The notes under the pieces were generated by a model. That model was not told the DNA's origin, made no database searches, and saw nothing but the letters and a program-made list of their open reading frames with translations. A stretch of 64,000 nt of DNA, taken from the NCBI RefSeq assembly GCF_003063545.1, contig NZ_NESD01000001.1:558001-622000 (forward strand), given 5' to 3'. Numbering within the stretch: position 1 is the stretch's first letter; each line of letters begins with the position of its first letter. The translations under genes and the position numbers were made by a program. This document shows, one piece after another, positions 8,833 through 18,156 of the stretch. This stretch comes from Limnohabitans sp. Jir61. GTDB taxonomy: Bacteria; Pseudomonadota; Gammaproteobacteria; Burkholderiales; Burkholderiaceae_C.

Positions 8833-10944
8833 ATGTCTTGTGCAGACAAGTTAGATATGCCTTACTTTTTTCAACTTAGTGTCTTGAACGCGGCAGCCTG
8901 TGGCGTGCTAGGCGTGTGTTGCGGCTTTGCTCACGCGCAAAGCGTGGGTATAGACGATGCCACGCACCTTGATGAAGTCACCATCACGGCACGCTCTTTA
9001 GAGAGCCGACGGTGGGTGCAGCCTGTGCAACAGCTCTCAGGTGCTGCACTCACTCAGCGACAAGGCAGCAACTTGGGCGAGACACTCGACAACTTGCCGG
9101 GTATTGCCAACAGTTCGTTTGGGCCAAACGTGGGGCGCCCTGTCATGCGTGGCATGGAGGGTGATCGCATCAGCCTGTTGCAAAACGGTGGCGCAAATAT
9201 GGATGTGTCTGGTCTCAGTGCTGACCACGCCGTACCGATTGACCCTCTCACCACAGAGCGCATTGAGGTGCTTCGTGGCCCATTGACTTTGCTGTACGGC
9301 AACAGTGCCATGGGTGGTGTTGTGAATCTGATCGATAACCGCATCGCGCGTGAACGAGTGTTTGGCTCAGAAGGCGGCGTCATGGGAAGGGCGGAAGTAC
9401 GCTCGGGTGGGGCTGCTGACGAGCGCAGCACTGGCGCCATGGTGGAAGCCGGTCATGATCGATTCGCCCTGCACGTCGATGCGTTTGAGCGAACTACTCA
9501 AAATTTGCGTGTACCAAAGGACATGACTTGTGCAGGGACGCCCAATGGCAGGCGCGTATGCAACTCTGTGAGTGACTCTCATGGCGCTGCCGTTGGTGGG
9601 ACGCTGATATTCGACCGTGGTTATTTGGGCTTGTCGACCAGTGAGTATCGAAGCACCTACGGCACAGTGGCAGAACCCAATGTGAGCATTGGCATGGCGC
9701 GTCGCCATAACGTCATGGAGGGAGTGTTGCGTGATGCAGGTCCAGCTATTGAAGATCTCAAAATTCAGCTCGGTCATACCAACTACACCCATACCGAATA
9801 CGACAATGCTGTGGTGGGCACGCGCTTCGATAACCAAGGCGATGACTTGCGGCTGGAAGCGCGACAAAGACGGATGCAACTCAACCCCGACTTGCAGCTT
9901 GATGGCGTGGTGGGTGCGAGTCGAGAACGTAACACCTTGCAAGCCGTGGGCGATGAAAAGTTCATGGGACCGAGCCGCACCCACAGCGCTGCAGTGTTTA
10001 GTCTTCAATCCTTGAAAACCGCATGGGGGCAGATCAATGCAGCGGCCAGAGCTGAGTCGGTGCAAGTGGAGCTTCTTGAGGTATTCAACGGTACAGCTGC
10101 ACAAAGCAAACATTTCAACCCACTTAGCGTTTCCATGGGTGTTGTGCGCAACGATCGCCATGGTGAGGCGCAAAACGGCTGGCAATTTACTAGCAATTTA
10201 ACGGCTAACCAACGCGCGCCCAAAGATTATGAGTTGTTTGCCAATGGCCCCCATGTAGCGACCGCCTCGTACGAAAGAGGGGATACTCATCTGGGGTTAG
10301 AGAAAGGCACACAGTTGGATGTTGGGGCAGAGTGGAAGTATGACGCACACACGGTAGCGTTGACCAGCTTTAGCTCACAGTTTTCCAACTACCTGTCTTT
10401 GCAGCCGACAGGGCAAGACGCTGGAGCTCCCAACCATTTGCCCATCTATACCTACGCAGGTGTGCGCGCGCGTTTGTATGGACTGGAGTCGAGCGCCAAA
10501 CTACGCATGGTCGGTGGTCAACAAGCGATTTGGTCGCCCCACAGCACGCATGGAACGATGGACTTTGAGCTGCGCGCCGATGCAATCCACGCCCAAGACT
10601 TGACGAATAACGCGCCCTTGCCACGCATTGCGCCTCTGAGATTGGGGGCTGATGCAGTGTGGTCGCGCAACGCGTGGGGCGCCCGCTTGGGCTTCATGCA
10701 TGCCTCTGCGCAAAACCGCGTGCCCGAAAACGGTGTTGCTACTGCTGGGTACACGTTACTGAACGCTGGCCTTAATTTTCATACACACACTGGGCCGACG
10801 CATTGGCTTTTATTTGCCAAACTTGACAACATCACGAACAAGTTGGCTTATTCATCGACGTCTGTGTTGACGCAAACCATGAGTAGCAACGCGCCGCCTC
10901 TAGCCGGGCGCAGCTTGAAAGTTGGAGCGCAGATGAGTTTTTAA
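8833..10944 (+). CDS. TonB-dependent outer-membrane receptor, ZnuD-like
   Basis: A roughly 700-residue TonB-dependent receptor. It has a signal peptide ending ...GFAHA-QS, a TonB box-like DEVTITA, a plug domain ([30 protein letters not shown], then [26 protein letters not shown]) and a 22-strand-type barrel ending in phenylalanine. Barrel segments such as [22 protein letters not shown] and [16 protein letters not shown] match the neisserial zinc receptor ZnuD. The His/Asp-rich extracellular loop that marks zinc-binding ZnuD is not visible; the corresponding loop instead has a Cys pair ([12 protein letters not shown]). The substrate is therefore open. An alternative ATG at 8857 gives a slightly shorter signal peptide. 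The stop overlaps the convergent pdxH stop. Confidence 0.9.
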   Translation: MSCADKLDMPYFFQLSVLNAAACGVLGVCCGFAHAQSVGIDDATHLDEVTITARSLESRRWVQPVQQLSGAALTQRQGSNLGETLDNLPGIANSSFGPNVGRPVMRGMEGDRISLLQNGGANMDVSGLSADHAVPIDPLTTERIEVLRGPLTLLYGNSAMGGVVNLIDNRIARERVFGSEGGVMGRAEVRSGGAADERSTGAMVEAGHDRFALHVDAFERTTQNLRVPKDMTCAGTPNGRRVCNSVSDSHGAAVGGTLIFDRGYLGLSTSEYRSTYGTVAEPNVSIGMARRHNVMEGVLRDAGPAIEDLKIQLGHTNYTHTEYDNAVVGTRFDNQGDDLRLEARQRRMQLNPDLQLDGVVGASRERNTLQAVGDEKFMGPSRTHSAAVFSLQSLKTAWGQINAAARAESVQVELLEVFNGTAAQSKHFNPLSVSMGVVRNDRHGEAQNGWQFTSNLTANQRAPKDYELFANGPHVATASYERGDTHLGLEKGTQLDVGAEWKYDAHTVALTSFSSQFSNYLSLQPTGQDAGAPNHLPIYTYAGVRARLYGLESSAKLRMVGGQQAIWSPHSTHGTMDFELRADAIHAQDLTNNAPLPRIAPLRLGADAVWSRNAWGARLGFMHASAQNRVPENGVATAGYTLLNAGLNFHTHTGPTHWLLFAKLDNITNKLAYSSTSVLTQTMSSNAPPLAGRSLKVGAQMSF

Positions 10945-11579
10945 GGGGCCAAGCGTTCACGCAGCCAAGAACCTTGTGCGTCTTGGCGGTAACGTAGGCG
11001 GTCATGTAAACGACTCTTTCGGCCTTGCCAAAATTCAAACAACTCGGGCATCAATCGGTACCCGCCCCAGTGTGGCGGCCGAGGTGGCTGTAGCAAGAAT
11101 TGAGCGCCGTATCTGGCCGCATTGGCCACCAATGTGCCGCGCCCCTCAATGACTTGACTTTGTGGGCTGGCCCATGCGCCAATGCGCGAGTCGAGGGGGC
11201 GACTGTTGAAGTAGTCGTCACTCTCTGTATCGCTGACTTTCTCCACCCGGCCCTCGATGCGTACCACGCGCTCAAGCTCAACCCAATGAAATTGCAAGGC
11301 TGCAAATGGGTTGCCCGCCAATTGTTGCCCTTTGCGGCTGCTGTAGTTGGTGAACCAAACTATGCCGCGCTCGTCGTATCCTTTAATAAGCACGATACGG
11401 GTACTGGGCCGCAAGTCGCTGCTAACGGTGGCCAAAGTCATGGCGTTAGGCTCGGGTACTTCACTGGCAATAGCTTCATTCAGCCATTGGTCAAACTGCT
11501 GCATAGGGTCGGCTGCAGAAGCGGATTCGTTAAGTTCAGCGCGTTCGTAGCTTTTTCGGATGTGGGCAATGTCGGTCAT
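10941..11579 (-). CDS. pdxH: Pyridoxamine/pyridoxine 5'-phosphate oxidase
   Basis: FMN enzyme that oxidises PNP and PMP to pyridoxal 5'-phosphate, the last step of vitamin B6 synthesis and salvage. The 212-residue length and motifs fit E. coli Pdx[71 protein letters not shown] and the C-terminal LHDRLRY...WLRERLAP. The stop codon overlaps the end of the convergent TonB receptor gene by four bases, so there is no room for a separate terminator. Confidence 0.97.
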   Translation of the reverse strand: MTDIAHIRKSYERAELNESASAADPMQQFDQWLNEAIASEVPEPNAMTLATVSSDLRPSTRIVLIKGYDERGIVWFTNYSSRKGQQLAGNPFAALQFHWVELERVVRIEGRVEKVSDTESDDYFNSRPLDSRIGAWASPQSQVIEGRGTLVANAARYGAQFLLQPPRPPHWGGYRLMPELFEFWQGRKSRLHDRLRYRQDAQGSWLRERLAP

Positions 11580-11713
11580 GTGCTAAGGATAGCGCGTAGA
11601 TGCAGATAAACCCTGTGATTTGATGTCAATCAATTTAGAGGCCAAGTCTGTCGTTAAGATATGGCCTGTCAGTATGTTCTGACCCAATTTAAAACTTTCC
11701 CAAGGGGATATTG

Positions 11714-12028
11714 ATGAACAAACCTACCAATCGCCGCGTATTCATGATGCAAACCATTTCTGTTGCGGGTGTTGCTGCTTTCGCAACAACAGCTGCTCAA
11801 GCCGCTATGGTTGACGAGAAAGATCCACAAGCTGCAGGCTTGGGCTACAAAGCTGATGCCACCAAAGTGGATAAAGCCAAGCAACCCAAATACGCAGCTG
11901 GTCAGCATTGCGGTAATTGTGCATTGTTCCAAGGCAAAGCAACCGATGCAGCTGGCGGTTGCCCCTTGTTTGCTGGCAAACAAGTCGCTGGCAATGGCTG
12001 GTGCTCTGCTTACGCCAAGAAGGCTTAA
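11714..12028 (+). CDS. hip: High-potential iron-sulfur protein (HiPIP)
   Basis: A 104-residue periplasmic electron carrier with one [4Fe-4S] cluster. Cluster ligands are Cys66, Cys69, Cys83 and Cys97 (HCGNC, GGC, GWC). The N-terminus has a twin-arginine signal (TNRRVFMMQ followed by a hydrophobic stretch ending AAQA), as expected for a cofactor protein folded before export. The ATG at 11714 is preceded by AAGGGG; a TTG one codon earlier is less well spaced. HiPIPs pass electrons to cytochrome oxidase or reaction centres. A strong hairpin terminator follows. Confidence 0.94.
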   Translation: MNKPTNRRVFMMQTISVAGVAAFATTAAQAAMVDEKDPQAAGLGYKADATKVDKAKQPKYAAGQHCGNCALFQGKATDAAGGCPLFAGKQVAGNGWCSAYAKKA

Positions 12029-12060
12029 TCGCACTAGTTTTGGCTTGTCGTAAGCCATAT

Positions 12061-12088
12061 AAAAAGGGAGCCAAGTGCTCCCTTTTTT
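12061..12088. terminator. Intrinsic terminator between hip and gloA
   Basis: AAAAAGGGAGC (12061-12071) and GCTCCCTTTTT (12077-12087) form an 11-bp stem with a 5-base loop and flanking A/T runs on both sides, so it can serve both the HiPIP gene (plus) and the gloA operon (minus). Confidence 0.9.
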
Positions 12089-12105
12089 GTGCGACCACCA
12101 ACCCC

Positions 12106-12495
12106 TTACAGTGCGGGGCGTTGAATCAATTCAATCTTGTAACCATCAGGGTCTTGCACAAAGGCAATCATGGTGTTGCCTCCTTTAACGGGGCCCGGTT
12201 CGCGGGTGATTTGACCACCAACGGCCCGGATTCTGTCGCAGGTCGCCACTACGTCTGGCACGCCAATGGCAATGTGTCCGTAAGCGTTGCCTAAGTCGTA
12301 AGAGGATACGCCGTAGTTGTAGGTGAGTTCAATCTCAGCATGTTCGGGGTTGGTGCCGTAGCCCACAAACGCTAAGTCATAGTTTTGTTCAGGGCGTTGG
12401 GTGATGCGCAGCAGCTGCATACCCATGGCTTGGGTGTAGAAGTCAATCGCGCGTTGAAGGTCGCCAACGCGTAGCATGGTGTGAAGCAGTCTCAT
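12106..12495 (-). CDS. gloA: Lactoylglutathione lyase (glyoxalase I)
   Basis: Isomerises the methylglyoxal-glutathione hemithioacetal to S-lactoylglutathione. The 129-residue protein has all four metal ligands of E. coli GloA at identical positions: His5, Glu56, His74 and Glu122. I placed the start at 12495 ([13 protein letters not shown]) because the family begins there; an upstream in-frame extension would overlap the preceding gene. It begins four bases after the enoyl-CoA hydratase-like gene and is probably co-transcribed with it. Confidence 0.96.
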   Translation of the reverse strand: MRLLHTMLRVGDLQRAIDFYTQAMGMQLLRITQRPEQNYDLAFVGYGTNPEHAEIELTYNYGVSSYDLGNAYGHIAIGVPDVVATCDRIRAVGGQITREPGPVKGGNTMIAFVQDPDGYKIELIQRPAL

Positions 12496-12499
12496 GGTG

Positions 12500-13273
12500 T
12501 TACTTTCCGGTAAATCGTGGTGTACGACGCTCGGCAAATGCCGCGCGTCCTTCAACAAAGTCTTGGCTGTAAACCGAGTGTCGTGAACGTTCTTTGAGGG
12601 CAGGTTCGTTATAGAGCCCTGCTGCAATTTCATTCAAGCTTTTTTTAGTGCTTGTTAGGGCGATAGGCGCCATGCCTGTGAGCGTGCTGACTAAGTTATG
12701 CACAGAGCTTTCGAACTCATCAGAGCTGACCAAGGCTTCAAACCCCCCAAGCTTATCAAGCGCCTCATAAGGAATTGACTGGCCGAGTAAAAACGCGCGT
12801 TTGCTCATTTGTAAACCGAAGCGGTTCACGTAGCGGCGCAAGCCACTGGGATAGTAATGCAAGCCAAGTGCCGCAGCTGGCATGCGCCATGTCATGTTGT
12901 GTTGGGCCACGATGAAGTCGCAGGCCAGCACCAAGTCTGTTGCACCGCCATACACGCTGCCGTTCAAGGCGCAAATTGTGATGGGTCGCAAACGTTCCAG
13001 CGCTTCTGGTATTTGTTCAAAGAACAACGGAGCCATGGGGTCGTTGTCAAAGCCGCCCACGTTGTAGCCCGAGCTGAATACCGCCTGTTTTTGTCCCATC
13101 GTGTCTGCGCGCAGCACGACCACGTGTATGGCTGAGCTTTTCTGGATGGCGTCGAAGTGAGCCAGTAGCGCATGGAGGTCAGCGTCGGTCAGGCTATTGC
13201 GCAGCGAAGGGCGCCGTAGCGTCAGAGTGGCCACAGCGCCGTCGATTGTGAGAGTGGGAGAGCCTTCAGTCAT
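12500..13273 (-). CDS. Enoyl-CoA hydratase/isomerase-family protein
   Basis: A 257-residue crotonase-fold protein. The two oxyanion-hole segments are visible: [12 protein letters not shown] (residues 64-75) and [20 protein letters not shown] (101-120). At the usual catalytic Glu144 position (GGCEL in crotonase) this protein has GGATDL, and the second glutamate region is also not canonical, so simple hydratase activity is doubtful; another crotonase reaction is possible. It precedes gloA on the same strand and is divergent from the 2-hydroxyacid dehydrogenase gene. Confidence 0.85.
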   Translation of the reverse strand: MTEGSPTLTIDGAVATLTLRRPSLRNSLTDADLHALLAHFDAIQKSSAIHVVVLRADTMGQKQAVFSSGYNVGGFDNDPMAPLFFEQIPEALERLRPITICALNGSVYGGATDLVLACDFIVAQHNMTWRMPAAALGLHYYPSGLRRYVNRFGLQMSKRAFLLGQSIPYEALDKLGGFEALVSSDEFESSVHNLVSTLTGMAPIALTSTKKSLNEIAAGLYNEPALKERSRHSVYSQDFVEGRAAFAERRTPRFTGK

Positions 13274-13342
13274 AGGCTGTCATGTTAGCCAATCAGCGGG
13301 TAGAGTAGGCATTATCAAAAGAAATCAGCTGGAGGATGCTGT

Positions 13343-14278
13343 ATGGCTCAAGAAATCTTGCAAGTTTCGCCCTTGCCCCCCTTCATGATGAAGGCGCTGC
13401 ATGAGGCCGAATACATCGTGCATGACCACACCCACATCAAAGACCCGGGTGCTTTGAGCAAAGTAACGGCTATCGTGGGAACGGGTGCAGCTAAGGTCGA
13501 CAAGAAACTACTGATGATGTTGCCCAACGTCAAATTGATTGCCATTTGTGGCGTGGGTTACGACGGTGTGGATGTGGCTGCGGCAAAAGAAAAAGGCATT
13601 CTGGTCACGCACACGCCCGGTGTACTGACCGACGATGTAGCTGACTTGGCTTTTGCCTTGGTCTTGTCGATTGGGCGACGTATTCCGCAAGCCGATAAGT
13701 TTGTGCGCAACGGTGACTGGGTGGATGACGCATTCAACCTCACGCACAAAGTCTCTGGCGCACGTTTAGGTGTGGTGGGGATGGGCCGTATAGGACGAGC
13801 CATAGCCAAGCGTGCGACAGCGTTTGACATGCCCATTGCCTACACAGGCCGTGCGGCCAAGACCGACTTGCCTTATCCCTTTTACAAAACTGTCGGCGAC
13901 TTGGCTGCGCAGGTGGACTATTTAGTGGTGGCCGTGCCTGGTGGTGATGACACCAAAAACTTGATTGGTGCACAAGTGCTGCAAGCCTTGGGCAACACGG
14001 GCTATCTCATCAACGTTGCGCGCGGCTCCGTGGTAGATCAAGCGATGTTGGTGCAAGCGCTGAAAGAGAAAACCATTGCAGGCGCAGCGCTAGATGTGTT
14101 TTGGGATGAGCCCATCATCGATCCTGAATTGCGCCGCTTGCCCAATGTGGTGCTAACGCCGCATATCGCCAGTGCGACAGTCGAAACACGCCAAGCCATG
14201 GCAGCATTGACCCTTGACAACTTGCAGGCCTTCTTTGAAAGGAGAGCTTTGCTAACGCCAGTACCTGAGTGCCAATAA
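13343..14278 (+). CDS. D-isomer-specific 2-hydroxyacid dehydrogenase
   Basis: A 311-residue NAD(P)-dependent dehydrogenase. The Rossmann motif is GMGRIG (146-151). The catalytic triad is Arg227 (NVARGSVVD), Glu256 (DVFWDEP) and His274 (LTPHIAS). The family reduces 2-oxoacids such as glyoxylate, hydroxypyruvate or pyruvate to D-hydroxyacids. An AGCTGGAGG-like ribosome site precedes the start. It is followed 13 bases later by the LigW-type decarboxylase gene, so it may handle a 2-oxoacid by-product of aromatic breakdown, which is inference. Confidence 0.92.
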   Translation: MAQEILQVSPLPPFMMKALHEAEYIVHDHTHIKDPGALSKVTAIVGTGAAKVDKKLLMMLPNVKLIAICGVGYDGVDVAAAKEKGILVTHTPGVLTDDVADLAFALVLSIGRRIPQADKFVRNGDWVDDAFNLTHKVSGARLGVVGMGRIGRAIAKRATAFDMPIAYTGRAAKTDLPYPFYKTVGDLAAQVDYLVVAVPGGDDTKNLIGAQVLQALGNTGYLINVARGSVVDQAMLVQALKEKTIAGAALDVFWDEPIIDPELRRLPNVVLTPHIASATVETRQAMAALTLDNLQAFFERRALLTPVPECQ

Positions 14279-14291
14279 TCAAAGGAAATCC

Positions 14292-15365
14292 ATGAGCGCC
14301 CCTTCATCCTCTTTGCCCGCGCGACCCTACCGACGCATCGCCACAGAGGAGGCGTTCTCTCCGCCAGAAATGTTGGAGATTTACAAGCGCATCTTGGCCA
14401 AAGACGATGTGGACGTGGGCTTCAAACACTTGATGGGTTTTTACATGAGCAGCCCGAGTGAGCGCGCCACGCACATCATGCGCTGCTTGACCGACTTAGA
14501 CGCACTGCGCTTGCAGCATATGGACGAAGCGGGTGTGGATGTGCAAGTCATCGGGCTCACATCACCTGGTGTGCAGATCATGGACAAAGGCACGGCCGTT
14601 TCTTTTGCGCCCGTGGCCAACGACATCTTGGCTGACGCCATGCGTCGCCACCCTGATCGTTTGGTGGGCATGATTGCCGTTGCACCACAAGACCCTTCAG
14701 CCGCAGCCAAAGAAATTCAGCGTGGTGTGAACCAGTTGAACATGCATTCAGTGGTGATCAACTCTCACACACAAGGTGAGTATTTGTCCGATCAAAAGTT
14801 TTGGCCCATCTTTGAAGCTGCCGAGGCAATGGACACCCCCATTTACTTGCATCCCAATGCCATGCCCGCGAGCATGATTCAGCACTTCATCGAAGCGGGC
14901 TTGGATGGTGCGATTTACGGTTTTGGTGTGGAAACGGGCTTGCATGCTTTGCGCTTGATTACCTCAGGGGTGTTTGATCGCTTCCCTAAGTTGCAAGTTA
15001 TTTTGGGCCACATGGGTGAGGCATTGCCTTTTTGGGCCTATCGCTTGGACTACATGCATGCAGCCACCGTTAAATCCAAGCGCTATGCCAGCATGCAGCC
15101 CATCAAGCGTAAGCCCAGTGACTATCTGCGTGAGAATTTCCACATCACCAACAGTGGTGTGGCCTGGGGCGCGGCCTTGAAATTCACACAAGACTTCATG
15201 GGACCAGATCGTGTGCTCTATGCGATGGACTACCCTTACCAATACGTGCCAGAAGAGGTTGCGATGCTAGAGAACCTCGACATGGCACCGCAGGTGCGCA
15301 AAGCATTCTTCCAAGATAACGCTGAGCGCTTGTTCAAAATTCCACCTGCTTCCAAAGCTGGCTGA
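14292..15365 (+). CDS. ligW: LigW-type amidohydrolase (5-carboxyvanillate decarboxylase-like)
   Basis: A 357-residue amidohydrolase-2 protein of the non-oxidative aromatic decarboxylase group. From memory of sphingomonad LigW the similarity is extensive: RIATEEAF (Glu19), FYMSSPSERAT (Arg58), SHTQGEYL, PIYLHPNAMP (His187), GHMGEALPFW (His240) and YAMDYPYQYV (Asp313, Tyr316). LigW uses these residues and a metal to turn 5-carboxyvanillate into vanillate in biphenyl-lignin breakdown. A vanillate demethylase (vanA) lies 9 kb downstream in the same region, which supports such a substrate. Related enzymes decarboxylate gamma-resorcylate or 2,3-dihydroxybenzoate, so the exact substrate needs testing. 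Confidence 0.8.
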   Translation: MSAPSSSLPARPYRRIATEEAFSPPEMLEIYKRILAKDDVDVGFKHLMGFYMSSPSERATHIMRCLTDLDALRLQHMDEAGVDVQVIGLTSPGVQIMDKGTAVSFAPVANDILADAMRRHPDRLVGMIAVAPQDPSAAAKEIQRGVNQLNMHSVVINSHTQGEYLSDQKFWPIFEAAEAMDTPIYLHPNAMPASMIQHFIEAGLDGAIYGFGVETGLHALRLITSGVFDRFPKLQVILGHMGEALPFWAYRLDYMHAATVKSKRYASMQPIKRKPSDYLRENFHITNSGVAWGAALKFTQDFMGPDRVLYAMDYPYQYVPEEVAMLENLDMAPQVRKAFFQDNAERLFKIPPASKAG

Positions 15366-15391
15366 GTTACAGATCTATTGGAGAACATGGA

Positions 15392-16372
15392 ATGATGAAC
15401 GTTGACCGTCGGCAACTGGCCGTGCTTATGTTGGCTGCGATGAGCTTGCTGAGCCTTGGTGCATCTGCACAAGGCACTTATCCGAATCAAGCTATCAAAA
15501 TCGTGGTGCCTTTCACACCTGGCACAGGCATGGACACCATTGCACGTGTCGTTGGCCCACGTTTGAGTGAGCGCTTAGGGCAGCCTGTGGTGGTGCAAAA
15601 CCAGCCCGGTGCAAGTGGGAACATTGGTGCAGAGGCCGTGGCCAAATCGAACCCCGATGGCTACACGTTGTTGATGGGGGCCAACACCATGTTGATCGCC
15701 TCACAGCTTTACAAGAATGTTGGCTTTGATCCTGTCAAAGACTTTGCACCTGTCTCGATGGCTGCATATGGTTCGTTGATGTTGGTGGCCAATCCGAAAA
15801 CGGTTATCAAGTCTTTGGCGGATTTGATCAAAGAGGCCAAGTCCAAGCCGGGTGCGATTAGTTTTGGTTCGCCTGGTGTTGGCACACCGCATCACATGGC
15901 GATGGAGTTGTTCAAGCTTGAATCCAACACCTTCATGCTGCACGTGCCGTATCGCGGCACGGCGGGCTACACGCAAGACCTGTTGGGCGGTGAGCTCAAT
16001 GTCGGCTTCTTGCCTGTGCACATTGCTCAAGGTTTTGTGAAGGGTGGTCGCTTGAATGCTTTAGCAACGGGTAGCCCCAAGCGTCACCCAGTGGCGCCCG
16101 ATGTGCCAACGTTTGAAGAGGTGGGTGTCAAACGCATTGACGTTGACCTTTGGTATGCCTTCTTTGCCCCTAGCAAGACACCTGCTGCTGTGATCACACG
16201 CTTGAACACAGAGATGGCAGCCATCTTGCGCCAACCTGAAGTGAAAGACATTTTGGGAAAAGCCGGGCTGGATGCATCAGCGTCGAGCCCTGCCGAGTTG
16301 GCCGCGATCGTCGCCAAAGACTATCCCCGATGGGGCACTGTGATTCGCACCAAGCAAATCACAGCAGATTGA
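15392..16372 (+). CDS. Tripartite tricarboxylate transporter substrate-binding protein (Bug/TctC)
   Basis: A 326-residue periplasmic binding protein with a signal peptide (LLSLGASAQG, cleavage near residue 29). It carries the Bug-family signatures YPNQAIKIVVPFTPGTGMDTIARVV, VVVQNQPGASGNIGAEAVAKS, DPVKDFAPVS and HVPYRGTAGYTQDLLGGELNVGF. Bug proteins bind carboxylates for TctAB permeases, and Burkholderiales carry very many orphans. No tctA or tctB gene is in this window. It follows the ligW-like gene by 26 bases, so a carboxylated aromatic ligand is plausible. Confidence 0.94.
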   Translation: MMNVDRRQLAVLMLAAMSLLSLGASAQGTYPNQAIKIVVPFTPGTGMDTIARVVGPRLSERLGQPVVVQNQPGASGNIGAEAVAKSNPDGYTLLMGANTMLIASQLYKNVGFDPVKDFAPVSMAAYGSLMLVANPKTVIKSLADLIKEAKSKPGAISFGSPGVGTPHHMAMELFKLESNTFMLHVPYRGTAGYTQDLLGGELNVGFLPVHIAQGFVKGGRLNALATGSPKRHPVAPDVPTFEEVGVKRIDVDLWYAFFAPSKTPAAVITRLNTEMAAILRQPEVKDILGKAGLDASASSPAELAAIVAKDYPRWGTVIRTKQITAD

Positions 16373-16384
16373 CATGCCTCATTT

Positions 16385-18028
16385 TTAATGCGCTGCGTTG
16401 TCGTGTTGACCGCGCAGGCGCTTGAACAACTGATGGGCTAAGTCTGGGTGGATGGTTTTCTCTTCGCTGACCCACGCCACGAACTGATCCGGGCGCACCA
16501 AAATCCAATGTGCTTCATAACGGTCAGCTTGTGAACCTGTTGGTTCGTGAATCACGGTCAGTGGCACGCCTGCAGCAGCGGCGGCATCAATCAGCACTTG
16601 CGTGTCGTTTGTTGCGGCACCCAAGGCGAGCAGGGTAAAGCCATTGCCCAATTCTTCAAAAACATTCTTCCCGTTGGATAGAGCTGCAGGCGTCAAGTGA
16701 TGCCCTGCGCGTGCTTTGAACTGGTGCGAGCCTTTGGCACTGCAAACGTGGTGTCCCACATGGTTGTGCCACACCACGGGCGAGCCTTCGTAGTTGGGTT
16801 CAAACGCGTGTACTTCACCCACCGCACCTTGTGATCTTTCTGCCCAAGCTTTTTCGAAGGCGGCTTGGTCTTGCTGAGGATCAAATTTTTCTAAAAATTC
16901 TTTATCCGTTTCAATCGACTTCGCAATGAAGTCATCAATGGTGGAGGCAAACACCGGACGGCGTTCAGCGTCATACGAGTCGAGCAGCGCATCATCGCCC
17001 CAGCCTTGCAAAGCGGCTGCCAATTTCCAGCCGAGGTTGCGTGCGTCTTCAAACCCTGAGTTCACGCCATAGCCGCCATAAGGCGGGTGGCTGTGCGCTG
17101 CATCGCCCGCAATGAAGATGCGGCCTGCGCGGTATTGGTCGGCCAAGGCAAAGCGCAAATCCCAAAAGCCAATGTGTTGAAACTCAATTTCAAATTCAGC
17201 CCCCACGGATTCGTGGAGGTATTTTTTGAAGTCATAGTTGTCTGCCTTGGTGCCCATTGGCACAGGGGCGTGAAAGAACCATGTGTTGCCAAGGTCGACG
17301 CGGCCAAAAAATTTCCAATAGCCTTTGAGCTCAGGGTGCAGCACGTTGTAAAACGATTTACCAGGAAAGCGTGCCAGAAGTGTGTGCAGCTCTTGTGATT
17401 TGAAAACCAGCAGCACCATGCATCGGTCATGGTCAGACAGAGTTTGTGTGATGCCCGCTTGCTCTCGGCTTGGAGATCGGCTGCCATCGCAGCCCACCAC
17501 ATACGAGGCACGGATGGTTTGTTGTTGCTTGCTGCTGCGCTCTGTCAGTGTGACGGTGGTACCTTCGTCGTCTTGCGTGACGTGTTCTGCCCCCCAACCA
17601 AACAGCGTCTTCACAGTGGGTATCGAAGCCACGCGTTGACGCAATACTTTTTCAGTCTCGTACTGCGGCAAGCGCTCGTTGTCTTTGAAGTAATACGGCT
17701 TCACCAGTTCACGCTGCAGCCAGTCGTAGTGGTGGTTGCTCAGCAATGAGCCATAAGCGGTTAAGCCACCAATGCCGTATTCAGGGGGAATGGTGCGCGC
17801 CGCGCGCAGCTGTGGTTCTGCGCCCCAAAAATGGAAGTGCTCCATCGTGCGCTGCGTCAGGTTCTGTCCCCTTGGAATAGGCTGGGTTTGCGTGTGGCGC
17901 TCAGCCAAGATGCAGCGAATGCCGCGTTGACCGAGTTCAATGGCTAGGCCTAAGCCGACTGGGCCGCCGCCGATGATCACTACATCGGTGGCATGAGAAG
18001 TGTGAATGCTGTCAGTCATATGCGTCAT
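16385..18028 (-). CDS. Class A FAD-dependent aromatic monooxygenase
   Basis: A roughly 547-residue flavoprotein hydroxylase of the PHBH/MhpA superfamily. It has the dinucleotide motif VVIIGGGPVGLGLAIELGQ, the NAD(P)H/FAD motif VVGCDGSRSPSRE and the GD motif GDAAHSHPPYGGYGVNSGFEDARNL. The C-terminal 150 residues match the thioredoxin-like domain of phenol-hydroxylase-type enzymes. These enzymes hydroxylate phenolic rings with O2. I chose the ATG at 18028; ATGs at 18043 and 18019 are also possible and no ribosome site decides. It ends 12 bases from the convergent Bug gene and is divergent from an alpha/beta hydrolase, a common pair in aromatic catabolism. The substrate is unknown. Confidence 0.88.
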   Translation of the reverse strand: MTHMTDSIHTSHATDVVIIGGGPVGLGLAIELGQRGIRCILAERHTQTQPIPRGQNLTQRTMEHFHFWGAEPQLRAARTIPPEYGIGGLTAYGSLLSNHHYDWLQRELVKPYYFKDNERLPQYETEKVLRQRVASIPTVKTLFGWGAEHVTQDDEGTTVTLTERSSKQQQTIRASYVVGCDGSRSPSREQAGITQTLSDHDRCMVLLVFKSQELHTLLARFPGKSFYNVLHPELKGYWKFFGRVDLGNTWFFHAPVPMGTKADNYDFKKYLHESVGAEFEIEFQHIGFWDLRFALADQYRAGRIFIAGDAAHSHPPYGGYGVNSGFEDARNLGWKLAAALQGWGDDALLDSYDAERRPVFASTIDDFIAKSIETDKEFLEKFDPQQDQAAFEKAWAERSQGAVGEVHAFEPNYEGSPVVWHNHVGHHVCSAKGSHQFKARAGHHLTPAALSNGKNVFEELGNGFTLLALGAATNDTQVLIDAAAAAGVPLTVIHEPTGSQADRYEAHWILVRPDQFVAWVSEEKTIHPDLAHQLFKRLRGQHDNAAH

Positions 18029-18156
18029 TTCTAAAGCACGCATTGTTGCGGTGTTCGTATCGGGTTCCTGTCGCGAACTTGCCACCGACTTCTTGCTGAT
18101 TGCGTTACAAGCTGTGTGTGAGAACTGTCTCACGTTTGGATTATGAAGTGATACGA

